NCBI RefSeq assembly: GCF_004402235.1
Contig: NZ_SOFS01000036.1
Span: forward strand, 1-62,201
Reading direction: 5' to 3'
DNA from: Cryobacterium glucosi
GTDB taxonomy: Bacteria; Actinomycetota; Actinomycetes; Actinomycetales; Microbacteriaceae
DNA: 62,201 bases
Shown here: in pieces, positions 33,941 to 41,146 of the stretch
How the letters are laid out: every line of letters begins with the position of its first letter
Position numbering within the stretch: the first letter of the stretch is position 1
Program-made: the position numbers and the translations under genes
The notes under the pieces: model-generated
Told to the model about the DNA's origin: nothing
The model's input: only the letters and a program-made list of their open reading frames with translations
Database searches by the model: none

Positions 33941-34425
33941 TTCCGGATCCTCATCGAGTTGTGGTGTAGTCGCGGACGGTGGCGCGCGACGTCCCTCGCG
34001 AGGTGCAGCTCGTCTGCCTTCCCCAGGACTCGTGAAGCGAGAGGTTCTGTCGCCTGTGCACTCTTTGCCAGGCGTTTTCCCCGTAAGCCCCGTCCGAGCT
34101 TAACGAGATTGGGGCGGATCAGCGGTTCTCGTCGGACGACGTCACGCCCGGGACGGTGCGGGACCGTCGACTCGCCTGAACCTGTGAACTGCGAATCTCG
34201 TTCGCTGGCTCATCCGCGGGCCGTTTCGGCCGACCCAGGCCGGGGGATTTGCACCCTTGCCAGCCCATCCCAATTGCAGCGTGATGCAACATTCCCCAAG
34301 TGAGGCGGGGCCGGCGCTCAAGGCCCGTCCTGGTGAAGCTGGCAGTATCGACCAGTTTCGTGGACACGAGCTCCCCGTGCACCTACGGTCGGCCTTGTAC
34401 ACAACTGAGGACGGAGGTGAACGAG
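33941..34425. promoter_or_regulatory. 485-bp divergent spacer, with one promoter candidate
   Basis: No gene or known riboswitch is recognised. For the plus-strand gene, TGGACA (34361-34366) and TACGGT (34384-34389) lie 17 bp apart and would start transcription near 34396. A GC-rich inverted repeat (GGGCCG...CGGCC) occurs near 34220-34245. I looked for ydaO (c-di-AMP) and GEMM (c-di-GMP) riboswitch cores on both strands and found no match. Confidence 0.35.
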
Positions 34426-35232
34426 ATGAATGATGCTGAGGCATTTCGTGCTCCCCGCGCCCTCTGGCTCGCTCTCGTCGCCGTTGCGCTCGGCATCGCC
34501 TGGTTCCTGTGCGGCGGGGCGAATCCCGCGTCGGCGACCGATCTGCTCCCCGATGCGCCTCCTGCAACGGATGCCGCCGCACCCGGCCTCCTGAACGCTT
34601 CCGTCCCGGAGCTGGTCGCCAGCGTTCCTGCCTTTGCAGTCTCCGTCGTGGCTGACGCACCTGGCGTCGACACCGCAACCATTGACGCGGCGTCCGCAGA
34701 CGTGCCCGAAGCCGTTGGGACGGCCATGACGCCGATTCTGGCCGCCGTAGCTGCCGAAGTACCCGACGTCAGCATTCCGGACCTCAGCATCCCCGATGTG
34801 GCGGGTTCTCCTGTCACCGTGCCCGTCGCCGTGCCCACGATCGCCCTCGCGGTTTCAGACCTTTCCACCCTCGCGACTCGCACAGTGATCACCTCGGTCG
34901 TCCCGGCCGGGACCGTCTTCGTCGCGCCGAGCGCGCATCCGTTCCCGCCCTCTGTGCGCGGCACCGCCGGTACCCCCGACGCGGTCGCGAGCCTGACGCT
35001 ACTTGATGCCGCGGCATCCGCTACCGGAGCCCCGCTCGGCACGCCGGGGCACCCCGTTAACCTGCCGCAGCCCACTCCGGATGCCGCAGCACCGGGCGGC
35101 GGCAGTTCGGCATCTCTGCTCGCAACGTGCGGATCAACACGCGCCGCGTCTGTCGCGGCTCTCCGTCTCACTTTCGAGGACGACGCCCTGCCGTCCTCCC
35201 TCTCCATCGACCCCGGTTCTTCTCCCGCCTGA
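34426..35232 (+). CDS. Secreted Ala/Val/Pro-rich protein, unknown function
   Basis: This protein of about 268 residues has a signal peptide (hydrophobic LWLALVAVALGIAWFL, then ASA-T cleavage-like site at about 39) and a low-complexity, Ala/Val/Pro/Asp-rich body with no recognised domain. I chose ATG at 34426 because GGAGGT precedes it; the longer open frame upstream has poor coding character. It sits 89 bp before the chaplin-like gene on the same strand and probably belongs to the same cell-surface set. Confidence 0.65.
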   Translation: MNDAEAFRAPRALWLALVAVALGIAWFLCGGANPASATDLLPDAPPATDAAAPGLLNASVPELVASVPAFAVSVVADAPGVDTATIDAASADVPEAVGTAMTPILAAVAAEVPDVSIPDLSIPDVAGSPVTVPVAVPTIALAVSDLSTLATRTVITSVVPAGTVFVAPSAHPFPPSVRGTAGTPDAVASLTLLDAAASATGAPLGTPGHPVNLPQPTPDAAAPGGGSSASLLATCGSTRAASVAALRLTFEDDALPSSLSIDPGSSPA

Positions 35233-35321
35233 GTAGGTCCCTACCGTGCTATCCCGACGGCATGCGGACCACCGCCACGCGTCCCTCGCGCGGCTCACTC
35301 ACACTTTCAAGGAGAACCATC

Positions 35322-36626
35322 ATGAACATCACTCTGTCCCGGGCGCTCTACGGCACCCTCTTCGTCGGGGCGCTCTCGCTCCTCGGCACGACCGCGGCGC
35401 ACGCCGCAGACACCAGCGGCGACTCCGGAACCCTCTCGGGATCCCAGGTCGTCACCGACACCACGGCCCCTGTCCAGGTCTCCGGCAACGCGATCAGCGT
35501 CGTGGGCGACTCCGCCAGCACGGCACCGGCTCCTGCGGCTGCGTCCGCGTCGGCTCCTGCTCCTGCAGCCACACCGGCGCCAGCCGCTGCAACCACCTCG
35601 AGCTCCGACGGGACCGCCTCCGGCACCCAGGTCGTCGCCCCGGTCGCGGCCCCGGTGACCGCGTCCGGCAACGCCATCTCGGTGCTCGGCGACTCGACCT
35701 CGACCGGGTCGACCGGACCGGCCCCCGCCCCAGCCCCGGCGGCCACCCTGGCCCCGGCAACGACAACAGGAACCGACTCCCTTCTCGGCGGCACACAGGG
35801 CCTCACCAGCGTCGACGTGCCGATCACGGCATCGGGCAACGCGGTGAGTGTCATCGGTGATTCGGCGTCAACGGGCACACCGTCCGCGAGCACGGCGGAT
35901 GCCTCCGCTCCCGCGGCCGGCTCCGGCCGGGTGACCTCGGGTGCGGACGGCATCGCATCAGGTACGCAGGTCGTCCCTGAAGTCGCTGCACCGGTGACGG
36001 TCGGCGGTAACTCCGTCGCGATCCTCGGTGACAGCAGCGCGACATCTGGTTCGCCGGCTCCGTCAGGGTCTGGCGCGGGAACGACCTCCGCTCCCACGGC
36101 AGGATCCGCCCCGGTGACCTCAGGTTCGGATGCCACGGCGTCAGGCACGCATGTCGACCCGGTGGTTTCCGCTCCGGTGACGGTCGGCGGCAACGCGGTC
36201 TCCGTCGTCGGTGACAGCGAGTTGGTGACCCCGACCTCCGTGACCCCGATGACCCCGATGACCACGGCTACAATGATGGCCCCGATGGCCCCGATGGCCC
36301 CGGTGGCCCCGGTGGCCCCGGTGGCCCCGGTGGCCCCGGTGGCCCCGATGGCCCCGGTGACCTCGGCTATCCCGACGGATCCGACCGACGCGGCCGGCCC
36401 GACCGCCCTCATCGACACAATCGTGACATTCGGAGCTTCGGCGAAGTCGACCACGCCGGCGCACTCCGGCAAGGTCTCGGCCCCGGCCGCACTGTCGGTC
36501 ACGGAGCTCGCATCGACCGGCATCGGCACACTCGAGTTCGGCGGTTTCGCCGGCCTGTCTTTGCTCATCGCCGGAGCCGCCTTGATGTTCACGCGACTGA
36601 TGAACACCGGTCGTATGAACGTCTAG
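35322..36626 (+). CDS. Chaplin-like repeat protein with sortase signal (LASTG)
   Basis: This 434-residue surface protein has a signal peptide ending at about AHA-A (residue 28). Five chaplin-like repeats follow, each with a G-T/S-Q/H-V...P-V-x-x-x-GN-x-V/I-x-V-x-GDS core, separated by Ala/Pro/Ser/Thr linkers. A tandem MAP/VAP tract comes next, and then a sorting signal: LASTG, a hydrophobic helix and a basic end. The classical chaplin cysteines are absent. Streptomyces chaplins form amyloid-like hydrophobic surface coats; here cell-wall anchoring by sortase is predicted. AAGGAGA lies at good spacing before the ATG at 35322. Confidence 0.85.
   Translation: MNITLSRALYGTLFVGALSLLGTTAAHAADTSGDSGTLSGSQVVTDTTAPVQVSGNAISVVGDSASTAPAPAAASASAPAPAATPAPAAATTSSSDGTASGTQVVAPVAAPVTASGNAISVLGDSTSTGSTGPAPAPAPAATLAPATTTGTDSLLGGTQGLTSVDVPITASGNAVSVIGDSASTGTPSASTADASAPAAGSGRVTSGADGIASGTQVVPEVAAPVTVGGNSVAILGDSSATSGSPAPSGSGAGTTSAPTAGSAPVTSGSDATASGTHVDPVVSAPVTVGGNAVSVVGDSELVTPTSVTPMTPMTTATMMAPMAPMAPVAPVAPVAPVAPVAPMAPVTSAIPTDPTDAAGPTALIDTIVTFGASAKSTTPAHSGKVSAPAALSVTELASTGIGTLEFGGFAGLSLLIAGAALMFTRLMNTGRMNV
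36276..36356 (+). repeat. 9-bp tandem repeat, nine units (MAP/VAP)
   Basis: The unit (A/G)TGGCCCCG occurs nine times in a row inside the chaplin-like gene, giving three MAP, five VAP and one MAP. It is preceded by two looser ATGACCCCG units. Copy changes keep the reading frame, so length could vary between isolates without killing the gene. Confidence 0.85.
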
Positions 36627-36642
36627 TCTCCACCCCTGATGC

Positions 36643-36680
36643 ACGGATACCGTCGGCCCGACCGGACCGGCGGCATCCGT
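36643..36680 (+). terminator. Terminator after the chaplin-like gene
   Basis: Arms ACGGATACCGTCGG (36643-36656) and CCGGCGGCATCCGT (36667-36680) pair with a few G-U pairs around a 10-nt loop, followed by CGTTT. It lies 17 bp after the stop. Confidence 0.65.
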
Positions 36681-36710
36681 CGTTTAGGCGGTCCCGTGCT
36701 TGCCCTGAGG

Positions 36711-36757
36711 TGTCGCAGAACGACGTTGGAGGGGCGTGGGAACGTCGATCTGCGACG
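36711..36757. promoter_or_regulatory. 17-bp inverted repeat, possible operator
   Basis: Arms TGTCGCAGAACGACGTT (36711-36727) and AACGTCGATCTGCGACG (36741-36757) match at 15 of 17 positions with a 13-bp spacer. It lies in the 330-bp gap before the vLRR gene, about 200 bp upstream of its start. It could be an operator for a dimeric regulator or a mobile palindrome. The rest of the gap shows no gene. Confidence 0.45.
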
Positions 36758-36956
36758 CTTCAGCGAGGGCCCACACTCATCGGTGAGTTGCAGAAACTAG
36801 ATTTCACCTGCGATTCTCCACTACCCACTATCATCGTGGGCACACGTGTTGCGCGGGGGTGGTCCGCGACATGCAGGGGGCCGTCGTCATCGCCGGGTTC
36901 TGGCAGCCGCTTTCCGCCGCGCTCATGCCGACCGACGACCCGAGAAGGGCACCACC

Positions 36957-38636
36957 GTGAGCGACTCCCGCACCCTCCTGTTCGCCGAGGCCGCGAACCC
37001 CGCGACCTCGCCAGCCCGCCTCGCCAAGCTCGCCGCGAAGCATTTCGACCTGCATCGGGCGATCGCTGCGAACCCCGCGTGTTATCCAGGTCTTCTCGAA
37101 TGGATGCGCGGCTGCGGCACGCTCGAACCGCTCGCACCCGCATTGACGCAGTCTCCAATCGCGGCGCAGGCACCGACCCGAAAGGCGGCGCACGCTGAGC
37201 CATCCGTGCCCGCCTATGCAGTCTCCCGGCCCGTGTCCCTGCCCGTGTCTGGCCCGGTAGGGGCCGGGTCGGGCGCACCCGGCGGCTGGCAGCAGCCCGT
37301 CGTTCGGGCCAGCGCCGCGGCATCCGCCGGACGTCGCCGCCGTCGGCCCGGCCTGCTCTGGGGATCGATCGGCGTTGCCGTGCTGTTGCTCGCCGGTGGC
37401 GGCGTCTGGGCGTACGCATCCGTCTTCTCCAAGATCGGCGGGTCGTCGACTCCGCAGGCCGCAGTCGAAAAGCTCCTGACCGGAGCGGTGTCGCTGGACC
37501 TGCTCAACGTGTACGGCTCCCTGTCTCCCTCGGAGATCACCTCGCTCCGAGGCCCGGTCGAGACGCTCGGCCGGATCAAGCTGGATTCCGCGACCAGCCC
37601 GACCGACTACACGGCCGTCTTCGAGAAGCTGCGACCGAACCTGAACGTCACCCTCACCGGCTTGGACTTCTTGGTCACCGACATCGGCGATGGGATTGCT
37701 GTGGTCGCCGTGACCGGTGGCCAGCTGCACGTCGACGGTGACCCGAACGCTCTCGCCGGTCTGTGGATGGACGCCGTGAAATCCCAGCTCACCGAGCAGC
37801 TGAAGGCGACAGGCTCCACCGACGAGCAGGTCGCGGCCTCGCTCGAGAAAACCCGCGCGGCCGCCGTGGCCGGCATCGACGCCGCGCTGCCCTACGACCG
37901 CAGTGCGAGCGACCTTAAGCAGGACCTGGGGAGGGACGTCTCCGCAGTCGCCGTGCAGGAGGGCGGCTCGTGGTACGTCAGCCCCCTGCTGACCGGGTTC
38001 GAGCAGGGCTTCCAGGACCGCCTGCGCGCGGACCCGACGCTCACCCGCGGGGCCATCGTCGCGCCGGCCACCTATGTCACGCCGGAGGACGCAGTCCGCG
38101 GGCTGGCCGACGGGGTCTCCGCCTACCTGGCCCGGGGAGATTCGGGCGCACTCGCCGCCGCGCTTCCCCTCGCCGAGCGGCGCCTTGTGAGCCTCTACGG
38201 CGTGCCCACCTCTTCAGTCGACGGACGGAGCCTGAACGTCACCAACGTCGGCGTCTCCAGCACGGTGTCCGGCGACACCGCCCGGATCACGCTGGATGAC
38301 CTGTCCTTCGCGGGGGAGTCGGACTCGGTGCCGTATGCGTTCTCGATCTCGGGAGTGTGCGCCACGGTCGGGAGTGCCTCTGGCGCAAAGATCTGCCTCG
38401 ATCAGATCCCCGGCTTCGCGAAGCTCGGAGCCCAGGATCTGCGGCTCATCGCCGTGCGCGAAGGCGACGGCTGGTTCGTCAGCCCGTTGCGCACCGTGGC
38501 CGATGCGAGCTCGATCGTGATCAACCGGGTGGCGCAGCTGAGCCAGAGCGGCGAGCTCGCCGACCTCTTAACCACGACAGCGAATGCCCCGATCACCTCC
38601 GACGAAACGGCTCCCGTCGAGGAGGGTGCCTACTGA
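36957..38636 (+). CDS. Variant leucine-rich-repeat membrane protein
   Basis: This 559-residue protein starts with a short variant leucine-rich-repeat-like domain (EAANPATSPARLAKL, then AIAANPACYPGLLEWM; residues about 8-50). A proline-rich linker follows, then one transmembrane helix (about 135-158) and a large extracytoplasmic domain of about 400 residues. The domain is made of two similar halves (each with a GGSWYVSP or GDGWFVSP segment), resembling tandem NTF2-like units. GTG at 36957 has AGAAGGG upstream. No enzyme motif is seen. The two halves suggest an internal duplication. Confidence 0.7.
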   Translation: MSDSRTLLFAEAANPATSPARLAKLAAKHFDLHRAIAANPACYPGLLEWMRGCGTLEPLAPALTQSPIAAQAPTRKAAHAEPSVPAYAVSRPVSLPVSGPVGAGSGAPGGWQQPVVRASAAASAGRRRRRPGLLWGSIGVAVLLLAGGGVWAYASVFSKIGGSSTPQAAVEKLLTGAVSLDLLNVYGSLSPSEITSLRGPVETLGRIKLDSATSPTDYTAVFEKLRPNLNVTLTGLDFLVTDIGDGIAVVAVTGGQLHVDGDPNALAGLWMDAVKSQLTEQLKATGSTDEQVAASLEKTRAAAVAGIDAALPYDRSASDLKQDLGRDVSAVAVQEGGSWYVSPLLTGFEQGFQDRLRADPTLTRGAIVAPATYVTPEDAVRGLADGVSAYLARGDSGALAAALPLAERRLVSLYGVPTSSVDGRSLNVTNVGVSSTVSGDTARITLDDLSFAGESDSVPYAFSISGVCATVGSASGAKICLDQIPGFAKLGAQDLRLIAVREGDGWFVSPLRTVADASSIVINRVAQLSQSGELADLLTTTANAPITSDETAPVEEGAY

Positions 38637-38707
38637 GGCCCCCGACATCCGTGCGCGGCCGCGCCGGTTTTGGCAGGCCGCGCCGGTCTGGTGTCGCGGC
38701 CGCGTCG

Positions 38708-38753
38708 GTTTGCGCAGGCCGCGCCCGCCGTTTCGGGTGCGGCCTGCGGAAAC
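38708..38753. repeat. REP-like palindrome, copy B
   Basis: This 46-bp palindrome has the same ends as copy A (GTTTGCGCAG...CTGCGGAAAC) and nearly perfect arms (18 of 20 pairs). The 50 bp before it repeat part of the left arm (CAGGCCGCGCC and GCGGCCGCG). It lies between the convergent vLRR gene and the GGDEF-EAL pseudogene. Confidence 0.65.
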
Positions 38754-38794
38754 GGTAGCGGCGGCGCGCGCGGCTGACCCGCGGATGCCCCGAG

Positions 38795-39722
38795 TCAGCG
38801 GGCGAGCTGGCCGGCGGCAATGCGCGAGCAGACCGCGGCGACGTCGGCGGATGCGGCCGGTCGCGAGAAGAAGAACCCCTACCCGTACTCGCACCCGTGT
38901 GCACGCAACCACTGCGCCTGCACCGCGGTTTCGATGTCCTCGGCGATGACGCTGCTTCCGAGGCCGCGCGCGAGCCCGAGGATCGACTGCACGAGCGGCG
39001 CATCCGTTTCGCGCAGCCCGATCGCCGAGATGAACCGGCGGTCGATCTTGAGCACGTTCGCGCGCACCTCGCTGAGCCGGGCCAAGTTCGAGAACCCGGT
39101 GCCGAAGTCGTCGACCGCGATCGCCGCCCCGGCCGCTTGCAGCTCGGCCATGTTGTCGTTCACCTCCGCGAACTCGGTGACGTAGTCGCTCTCGGTCAGC
39201 TCGATCTTGAGCGCACCGCGCGCGAGCCCCGAGCTGGACAGGATCGCGCGCACCCGGGCGGCGTACTGGGGGTCGCCGAGCTCGATGCCCGAGGCGTTGA
39301 TGCTGACGAAGAACGGCGGATGCCCCGGCGGGGCCTGGATCGTCCAGCCCGTGGCCGTCGACATGGCCGTTTCGAGTACCCACTCCCCGAGGCGGGGCAT
39401 CATTCCGCTCGTCTCGCAGAGCGGGATGAATTCCTCGGGGGAGATCGCGCCGCGTACCGGGCGCGTCCAGCGCAGCAGCGCCTCGACGCCCGCCGCGCGC
39501 ATCGTGTCGAGGTCGATGATCGGCTGGTACACGACGGTGAACTCGCCATTCGCGATCGCAAGGCCGACGGCGGCGGAGGAGGCGTACTGGCCGCCGTGCA
39601 CCCGGGTGGTTCCCCGGCCTGAGCATCGCGGCGACCGCCGACGCCAGCACGACGATCGAGTCGCTCGTGAGCATGCCGTCGTGCCGGGAGAGCGCAACGC
39701 TGATCGACACCGCGAAACCGGA
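38795..39722 (-). pseudogene. GGDEF-EAL remnant: 5'-truncated, frameshifted, amber stop
   Basis: This is a decayed paralogue of the intact gene at 41147. Near 39640-39720 only the last part of a GGDEF domain remains (SISVALSRHDG). A shift of frame near 39615-39622 leads into the linker RGTTRVHGG and an EAL domain (VEALLRW, DDFGTGFSN). The usual EGVET has become EDIET. An in-frame TAG at 38879-38881 replaces the Gln of the paralogue's A-Q-G-Y motif, and the sequence stays in frame beyond it for 27 more codons to TGA at 38795. Its 5' part is missing and it meets the next remnant head to head. Confidence 0.85.
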
Positions 39723-40367
39723 CGGCACCACCTCGTGGTCGCCCCCGGCCTGACCGACCTCGGCGGCCCCCGCATCAACACCCGACCCGTCGCCGTCCTC
39801 CCGCTGATCCACGTGGAGACGCCCCGGTTCGAGGTCGGCAAGCGGTTCACGAAGCGCGCCTTCGACCTCGTCATCGGCGGGCTGCTGCTTCTCGTGCTCT
39901 CGCCGGTGATGGCGGTCACCGCGCTGTCGATCCGCCTTGTCGGCATCGGCCCGGTGCTCACCCGCGAGCAGCGCATCGGCAGCGGCGGCCGCCCGTTCAC
40001 CCTGCTCGGCTTCGGGTCGGTGGATGCCCGGCGCCCCGGCGCGCGCCGGCGCCGCTTCGGTCTCGACGAAGTCCCGCAACTGTTCAGCGTGCTCACCGGC
40101 ACGATGTCCCTCGTCGGACCGCGCGCGCCGCTCGAGGACGAGGTCACGGGCTTCAACAGCCTCGAGCACCGCCGGTTCCTGATGAAGCCGGGCATGACCG
40201 GCCTCGGCGAACTCTACGAGCACTCCACCCTGCCCTGGGAAGAACGGCTGCGCCTCGACATGTACTACATCGAGAACTGGTCGATCGTGGGCGACGTGAT
40301 CATCCTCTGGCGCACCGCACGGGCCGCCCGCCGCCGCACCCGCCGCGGCCGAATCCGAGCCCGCTGA
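39723..40367 (+). pseudogene. Polyprenyl glycosylphosphotransferase remnant (5'-truncated)
   Basis: This encodes only the C-terminal half of a bacterial sugar transferase like those at 46563 and 52352. It starts at HHLVVAPGLTDLGGPRI with no start codon or membrane helices before it. LIHVETPRFE, KRAFDL, MSLVGPR and YYIENWS are kept. FKFRSM has become LGFGSV, and about 25 residues before the LDE-PQL motif are missing. GLWQ has become GLGE. It is therefore non-functional. The truncated 5' end abuts the GGDEF-EAL remnant on the other strand at about 39722. Confidence 0.85.
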
Positions 40368-40370
40368 CAC

Positions 40371-41108
40371 CTACCCGAGCAGCGCCGGTACCACCACGAG
40401 CCCATTGAACACCACGTGCGCGATGATCGCCCCGCCGAGCCGCCCGGTGACCGCGGTGACGGATGCCGCCGCGAGCCCGAACACGAACGTCCCGGCCCCG
40501 ACCACCCACAGGGCGGTCGGCGAACCGGCATCCACCACGTGCACCAGCGCGAACACCAGCGCACTCACCGTGCACGCGAGGGACAGGGCCACCGGGCGGC
40601 GGGCATCCCTGGCCGCGGCGACCGCGCGCAGCAGGAGCCCGCGGAAGAACAGCTCCTCAATAAAGGGGGCGATCAGCACCGGGGCGAGGAGCGACAGCAC
40701 GATCCACCACGCGTCGTGCGCCGGGGCGTCGAGCGTGGCGCCCGCGGTGCCCATCTGCCCGTAGCCGGCGATCTCGAACAGGCTCGCCACCACCCGGGTC
40801 AGCAGCCCGATCGTGAGCCCCCAGAGCAGGTCCAACGGGTGGAAGCCCAGCCCGAAATCGCGGGCGAGCGAGCGGGAGCCGCGCAGGTAACAGGCCACGA
40901 GCACGCTTCCGAGCAGCGGAACCCACACCACCAGGTAGCTGAGCACCTCGACGAGCCGCGGGTCGGTGAGGTAGCCATGGCTGAGCGCCCAGTCGGCCGC
41001 GAGCACGAGCAGGATCGCCCCGACCGCGCCGGCAGCCGCGTCATCGAGACCCCAGCGCACGCGCCGGGCCGGGGGAGTGTCGGGCGCAGCGGGTGTGGGG
41101 TGGGTCAT
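40371..41108 (-). CDS. CPBP-family intramembrane metalloprotease
   Basis: This 245-residue membrane protein has about seven helices and the full CPBP/ABI glutamic-type protease signature: EE-x-x-x-R (E151, E152, R156), F-x-x-x-H (F186, H190) and H-x-x-x-N (H231, N235). Members act as CAAX-type proteases or in bacteriocin immunity. Its stop lies 3 bp from the end of the convergent sugar-transferase remnant. It sits between the collapsed and the intact GGDEF-EAL blocks and is not part of the block on either side. Confidence 0.88.
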   Translation of the reverse strand: MTHPTPAAPDTPPARRVRWGLDDAAAGAVGAILLVLAADWALSHGYLTDPRLVEVLSYLVVWVPLLGSVLVACYLRGSRSLARDFGLGFHPLDLLWGLTIGLLTRVVASLFEIAGYGQMGTAGATLDAPAHDAWWIVLSLLAPVLIAPFIEELFFRGLLLRAVAAARDARRPVALSLACTVSALVFALVHVVDAGSPTALWVVGAGTFVFGLAAASVTAVTGRLGGAIIAHVVFNGLVVVPALLG

Positions 41109-41146
41109 GCACTCAAACTATCGTGTCGCCCGAGCGCCCCGCCCGC

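Noticed and set aside
33941..34425. Possible c-di-AMP (ydaO) or c-di-GMP (GEMM) riboswitch
   Set aside because: Partial resemblances such as GGGGAAGGC are present, but the conserved cores of neither class could be aligned.
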